Positions 5,884-7,820 of a stretch of DNA of 7,820 nucleotides are shown here, one piece after another; position 1 is the stretch's first letter; every line of letters begins with the position of its first letter. The notes below the pieces were generated by a model. That model saw only the letters and a program-made list of their open reading frames with translations. It was not told where the DNA came from and ran no database searches. The position numbers were made by a program, and so were the translations under genes. This stretch comes from Oscillospiraceae bacterium UBA3851. Its GTDB lineage: Bacteria; Bacillota; Clostridia; Oscillospirales; Oscillospiraceae. Location: contig DGHJ01000011.1 in the NCBI GenBank assembly GCA_002392625.1, positions 13,837 to 21,656 on the forward strand. Direction: 5' to 3'.

Positions 5884-6372
5884 TCATTCCTCCCACTCTC
5901 TGGTGACGATGCATTTCACCGTGGGGCAGGGGTTTTGCAGTTCCTCTCTGAAAAATTCCGGGAAGAATTTCCTGGTCTCCGCGGCCGGGTCGATCCACTC
6001 CAGCCACTCCCGTCCGCCGGCGGCGGTGACGCTGTGGCAGACCGGGTCGAAGTCCTCCGGCACGTCCATGTAGTAGAAAAAGGCGAACTCGTGGATGGGC
6101 TTTCCCCGGTAGGCCTCTTCTCCCATGAAAAAGGTCTCATGGACGAAACCCAGCCGGTCCACCTGCATGGTCGCGCCCGTCTCCTCAAAGACCTCCCGGA
6201 TCACGGCCTCCTCCGTGGTCTCGCCGAAGCGGACGCGGCCGCCCACGGAGTAGAGGTAATCCACCCGCTCGTTGGATGCCATCAGCACCCGGCTGCCCCG
6301 CATCATGATGGCGCCCACACGGATATTCAGCACGCCCTCATCCGCAAGGACGGTCAGGTCTTTTCCCTTCAT
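5884..6372 (-). CDS. Nudix hydrolase
   Basis: A 162-residue single-domain protein. The Nudix box is G45-x5-E51-x7-R59-E60-V61-x-E63-E64-x-G66, which supplies the metal-binding glutamates for cleaving nucleoside diphosphate-linked compounds. The last position of the signature, usually I, L or V, is Ala (A67), a mild deviation. YSVGGRVRFGE (41-51) leads into the box. The substrate cannot be told from sequence: nucleotide sugars, dinucleotides, oxidised nucleotides or capped RNA ends are all possible for the family. I chose the ATG at 6372 because it overlaps the helicase stop in ATGA, the usual sign of translational coupling, and has GGAGG 4 nt upstream. A longer in-frame extension upstream would run inside the helicase gene and has no Nudix-like sequence. 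Downstream, the lipoprotein gene follows after 11 nt. Confidence 0.92.
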   Translation of the reverse strand: MKGKDLTVLADEGVLNIRVGAIMMRGSRVLMASNERVDYLYSVGGRVRFGETTEEAVIREVFEETGATMQVDRLGFVHETFFMGEEAYRGKPIHEFAFFYYMDVPEDFDPVCHSVTAAGGREWLEWIDPAAETRKFFPEFFREELQNPCPTVKCIVTREWEE

Positions 6373-7532
6373 GCTTCCTCCAGCGGCGTCACGCGGCCGT
6401 CCTCGCCCAGCCTGGCGGGGACCACGTGGCTGCGGGTAGCCCGCACCAGGGAATCCATCCGCATCCGGCTGGGGAAATCGCCCAGCAGCGTGTAGGCCAC
6501 GCCGTGCTTTTTGGCCCGGCCGGTGCGGCCGATGCGGTGGATATAATACTCGTTCTCCTCCGGCACCTCGAAGTTGAACACCGCGTCCACGTCGTCCACG
6601 TCGATGCCGCGGGAGGCCACGTCGGTGGCCACGAACACCCGCAGCTTGCCGTCCCGGAACCGCTGCATGATCTCCTCCCGCTTCTTCTGGGGGATGTCGC
6701 CGTGGATGCACTGGGCGTCCAGACCCCGCATCTGCAGGAACTTGGTCAGCCGCTCGGTGCTGCCCTTGGTGTTGCAGAAGCAGATAACCCGGTCGTAGTC
6801 CTCCGAGGCCAGTATTTTGGCGATGGCATCCACCTTGCCGTCAAAGGGCACGTCGATGCGGTACTGCAAAATGTCGGGTTTGTTCTCCTTGGTGGGCTGC
6901 ACGGTGATCTCCTCCGGATCCCGCTGATAGACCCAGGAGATGTCCATGACCTCCCGGGAGATGGTGGCGGAGAACATACCCAGATTCTCCCGGCTGGGGA
7001 TCTTGTCCAGGATGCGGGTCACGTCGTGGATGAAGCCCATGTCCAGCATGCGGTCGGCCTCGTCCAGAATGACCGTCTTCACCGCGCCCAGCGTGACGGT
7101 GCGGCGCTTCATGTGGTCGCTGAGACGACCCGGCGTGGCCACCACGATCTGGGGCTTGCGCTTAAGGGCGTTGATCTGCTTGCCGATGGGCTGGCCGCCG
7201 TAGAGGCACACCAGTCGCACGCCCTCGTGGTACACGGCTACGTCCCGCATTTCGTCGGTGATCTGCAGGGCCAGCTCCCGGGTGGGAGCCAGGATCACCG
7301 CCTGCACCGCCTCGCTGTCCGGGTCGATCTTCTCAATGATGGGGATGCCGAAGGCCATGGTCTTGCCGGTGCCGGTGGGGGCCTTGGCGATGACGTCCTT
7401 CCCCGCCATCATAGGCGGGATGCACCCGGCCTGCACCGGGGTGCTGATCTCATAGTGCTTGTTTCGGATGGCGCGCAGGGTGGCCTCCGACAGGCCAAAT
7501 TCCTCAAATTGCACGCCTTGCGTGACTTCCAT
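6369..7532 (-). CDS. DEAD-box ATP-dependent RNA helicase
   Basis: A 387-residue protein with the full set of DEAD-box motifs: Q motif around F12 to Q34, motif I APTGTGKT (51-58), Ia PTRELALQ (83-90), GG (112-113), Ib TPGRL (133-137), II DEAD (157-160), III SAT (188-190), IV-region VICFCNTK (249-256), V ATDVASRGID (302-311) and VI HRIGRTGR (332-339). It should unwind short RNA duplexes using ATP, acting in ribosome assembly or mRNA turnover. It is essentially the two RecA-like domains with a short tail, lacking the basic or RNA-binding C-terminal extension of DbpA/CsdA-type proteins. The nearest well-known types are RhlE- or CshA-like, but I would not assign a symbol. The start at 7532 has GAGG 8 nt upstream and a promoter about 40 nt upstream. 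It is the first gene of an operon with the Nudix and lipoprotein genes. Confidence 0.96.
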   Translation of the reverse strand: MEVTQGVQFEEFGLSEATLRAIRNKHYEISTPVQAGCIPPMMAGKDVIAKAPTGTGKTMAFGIPIIEKIDPDSEAVQAVILAPTRELALQITDEMRDVAVYHEGVRLVCLYGGQPIGKQINALKRKPQIVVATPGRLSDHMKRRTVTLGAVKTVILDEADRMLDMGFIHDVTRILDKIPSRENLGMFSATISREVMDISWVYQRDPEEITVQPTKENKPDILQYRIDVPFDGKVDAIAKILASEDYDRVICFCNTKGSTERLTKFLQMRGLDAQCIHGDIPQKKREEIMQRFRDGKLRVFVATDVASRGIDVDDVDAVFNFEVPEENEYYIHRIGRTGRAKKHGVAYTLLGDFPSRMRMDSLVRATRSHVVPARLGEDGRVTPLEEA

Positions 7533-7570
7533 AGCGTTTTCCTCGTTTTTCTACATAGTATAACAGGATA

Positions 7571-7599
7571 ATTATATCACATATGTCAATACGTGAAAA
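7571..7599 (-). promoter_or_regulatory. Extended -10 promoter for the helicase-Nudix-lipoprotein operon
   Basis: Minus strand: a perfect TATAAT (7571-7576) preceded by TGA (TGn extension), with TTTTCA (7594-7599) 17 nt upstream as a weak -35 (4 of 6). A perfect TTGACA (7584-7589) also lies here but is only 7 nt from this -10. It would need the TATACT at 7557-7562, a poor 21-nt spacing. I prefer the extended -10. The start would be near 7564, with a leader of about 32 nt. Confidence 0.7.
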
Positions 7600-7630
7600 A
7601 GGACGGCAGGGATGTTCCCTGCCGTCCTTT
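7596..7630 (-). terminator. Intrinsic terminator of the alpha-glucan phosphorylase gene
   Basis: A perfect 15-bp stem (7616-7630 with 7598-7612) around a 3-nt loop, with the T-run TTTTT at 7600-7596 on the minus strand. It starts 14 nt after the phosphorylase stop codon. The T-run overlaps the candidate -35 hexamer of the next promoter. Confidence 0.92.
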
Positions 7631-7644
7631 GATTCGGGACGAAA

Positions 7645-7820
7645 TTACTTTCTGTACGGCACGTGCCAGATGTTGTCGGCATATTCCGCCACGGCGCGGT
7701 CGGCGGCAAAGATGCCGGCGCGGGCCACGTTGTGGAGGCTCATGGTGTTCCAGCGCTTCCGGTCGCCGTAGGCACGGCCTACGCGCTGCTGGGCCTCGCA
7801 GTAGCTGGGCAGATCCGCCA
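7645..7820 (-). CDS. glgP: Glycogen/starch/alpha-glucan phosphorylase, C-terminal end (runs off the right edge)
   Basis: Only the last 57 residues are present. They match the conserved C-terminus of family GT35 phosphorylases: YCEAQQRV, then W-N-TMSLHNVARAGIFAADRAVAEYADNIW (W23 to W51 of this fragment), close to the familiar N-x-A-R-x-G-x-F-x-x-D-R-x-I-x-E-Y-A-x-x-I-W ending. The enzyme releases glucose-1-phosphate from alpha-1,4-glucans using phosphate and pyridoxal phosphate; the cofactor lysine and catalytic core are off-window. Whether it prefers glycogen or maltodextrin (glgP or malP) cannot be judged from this tail. It ends at TAA and is followed by a strong terminator, so it is transcriptionally separate from the helicase gene. 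Confidence 0.87.
   Translation of the reverse strand, partial: ADLPSYCEAQQRVGRAYGDRKRWNTMSLHNVARAGIFAADRAVAEYADNIWHVPYRK

Noticed and set aside
4514..6073. Plus-strand open frame (519 codons) opposite the binding lipoprotein
   Set aside because: It is a shadow of the minus-strand gene with the same compositional signature, no recognisable motif and no promoter. The lipoprotein has a signal peptide and family motifs.
6373..6711. N-terminal extension of the Nudix protein into the helicase frame region
   Set aside because: The extra 113 residues would overlap the helicase gene, are rich in Arg/Gly/Pro and unlike any Nudix leader. The ATG at 6372 has a GGAGG and a coupling overlap.
6426..7571. 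Plus-strand open frame (381 codons) opposite the DEAD-box helicase
   Set aside because: All helicase motifs are on the minus strand. The antisense translation is His/Val/Leu/Gly/Ala-rich and featureless.

Overview
The window is a GC-rich stretch of bacterial chromosome. Firmicute-style consensus promoters and strong Shine-Dalgarno sites, a YitT-family protein, a clostridial-type NfnAB pair and palindromic intergenic repeats suggest an anaerobic member of the Clostridia. The repeats look like those of gut Oscillospiraceae, but that family-level placement is an inference from memory. I see no phage, transposase, CRISPR array, tRNA or rRNA.

Layout. Positions 1-377 (minus) hold the N-terminal 125 residues of a class I ABC exporter subunit, which continues off the left edge. 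A divergent promoter region follows, with an extended -10 promoter facing left and a perfect TTGACA/TATAAT promoter facing right. The right-facing promoter drives a YitT-family membrane protein (604-1485, plus), which ends at a clear intrinsic terminator. The gap at about 1540-1825 lies between convergent genes and is a mosaic of at least three palindromic modules with no credible gene. From there to the right edge every gene is on the minus strand.

Minus-strand genes, in transcription order. The end of an alpha-glucan phosphorylase (7820-7645) stops at a 15-bp terminator hairpin. That terminator's U-tract overlaps a possible -35 element of the next promoter. An apparent three-gene operon follows: a DEAD-box RNA helicase (7532-6369), a Nudix hydrolase overlapping it by 4 nt (6372-5884), and a solute-binding lipoprotein of the oligopeptide type (5872-4289) without its permease. 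Next comes nfnA-nfnB (4115-1880), with its own extended -10 promoter, a Rex-like palindrome over the -10, and a leader of about 80 nt that can form two hairpins.

Function. The best supported system is NfnAB, the electron-bifurcating NADH-dependent reduced ferredoxin:NADP+ oxidoreductase. It links the ferredoxin, NADH and NADPH pools of an anaerobe, and the residues expected to bind flavins, nucleotides and iron-sulfur clusters are visible in both subunits. The other genes are housekeeping or transport genes of known families. I did not find an undescribed system. The points most worth checking are the possible redox control of nfnAB, its structured leader, the mixed helicase-Nudix-lipoprotein operon, and the repeat mosaic.
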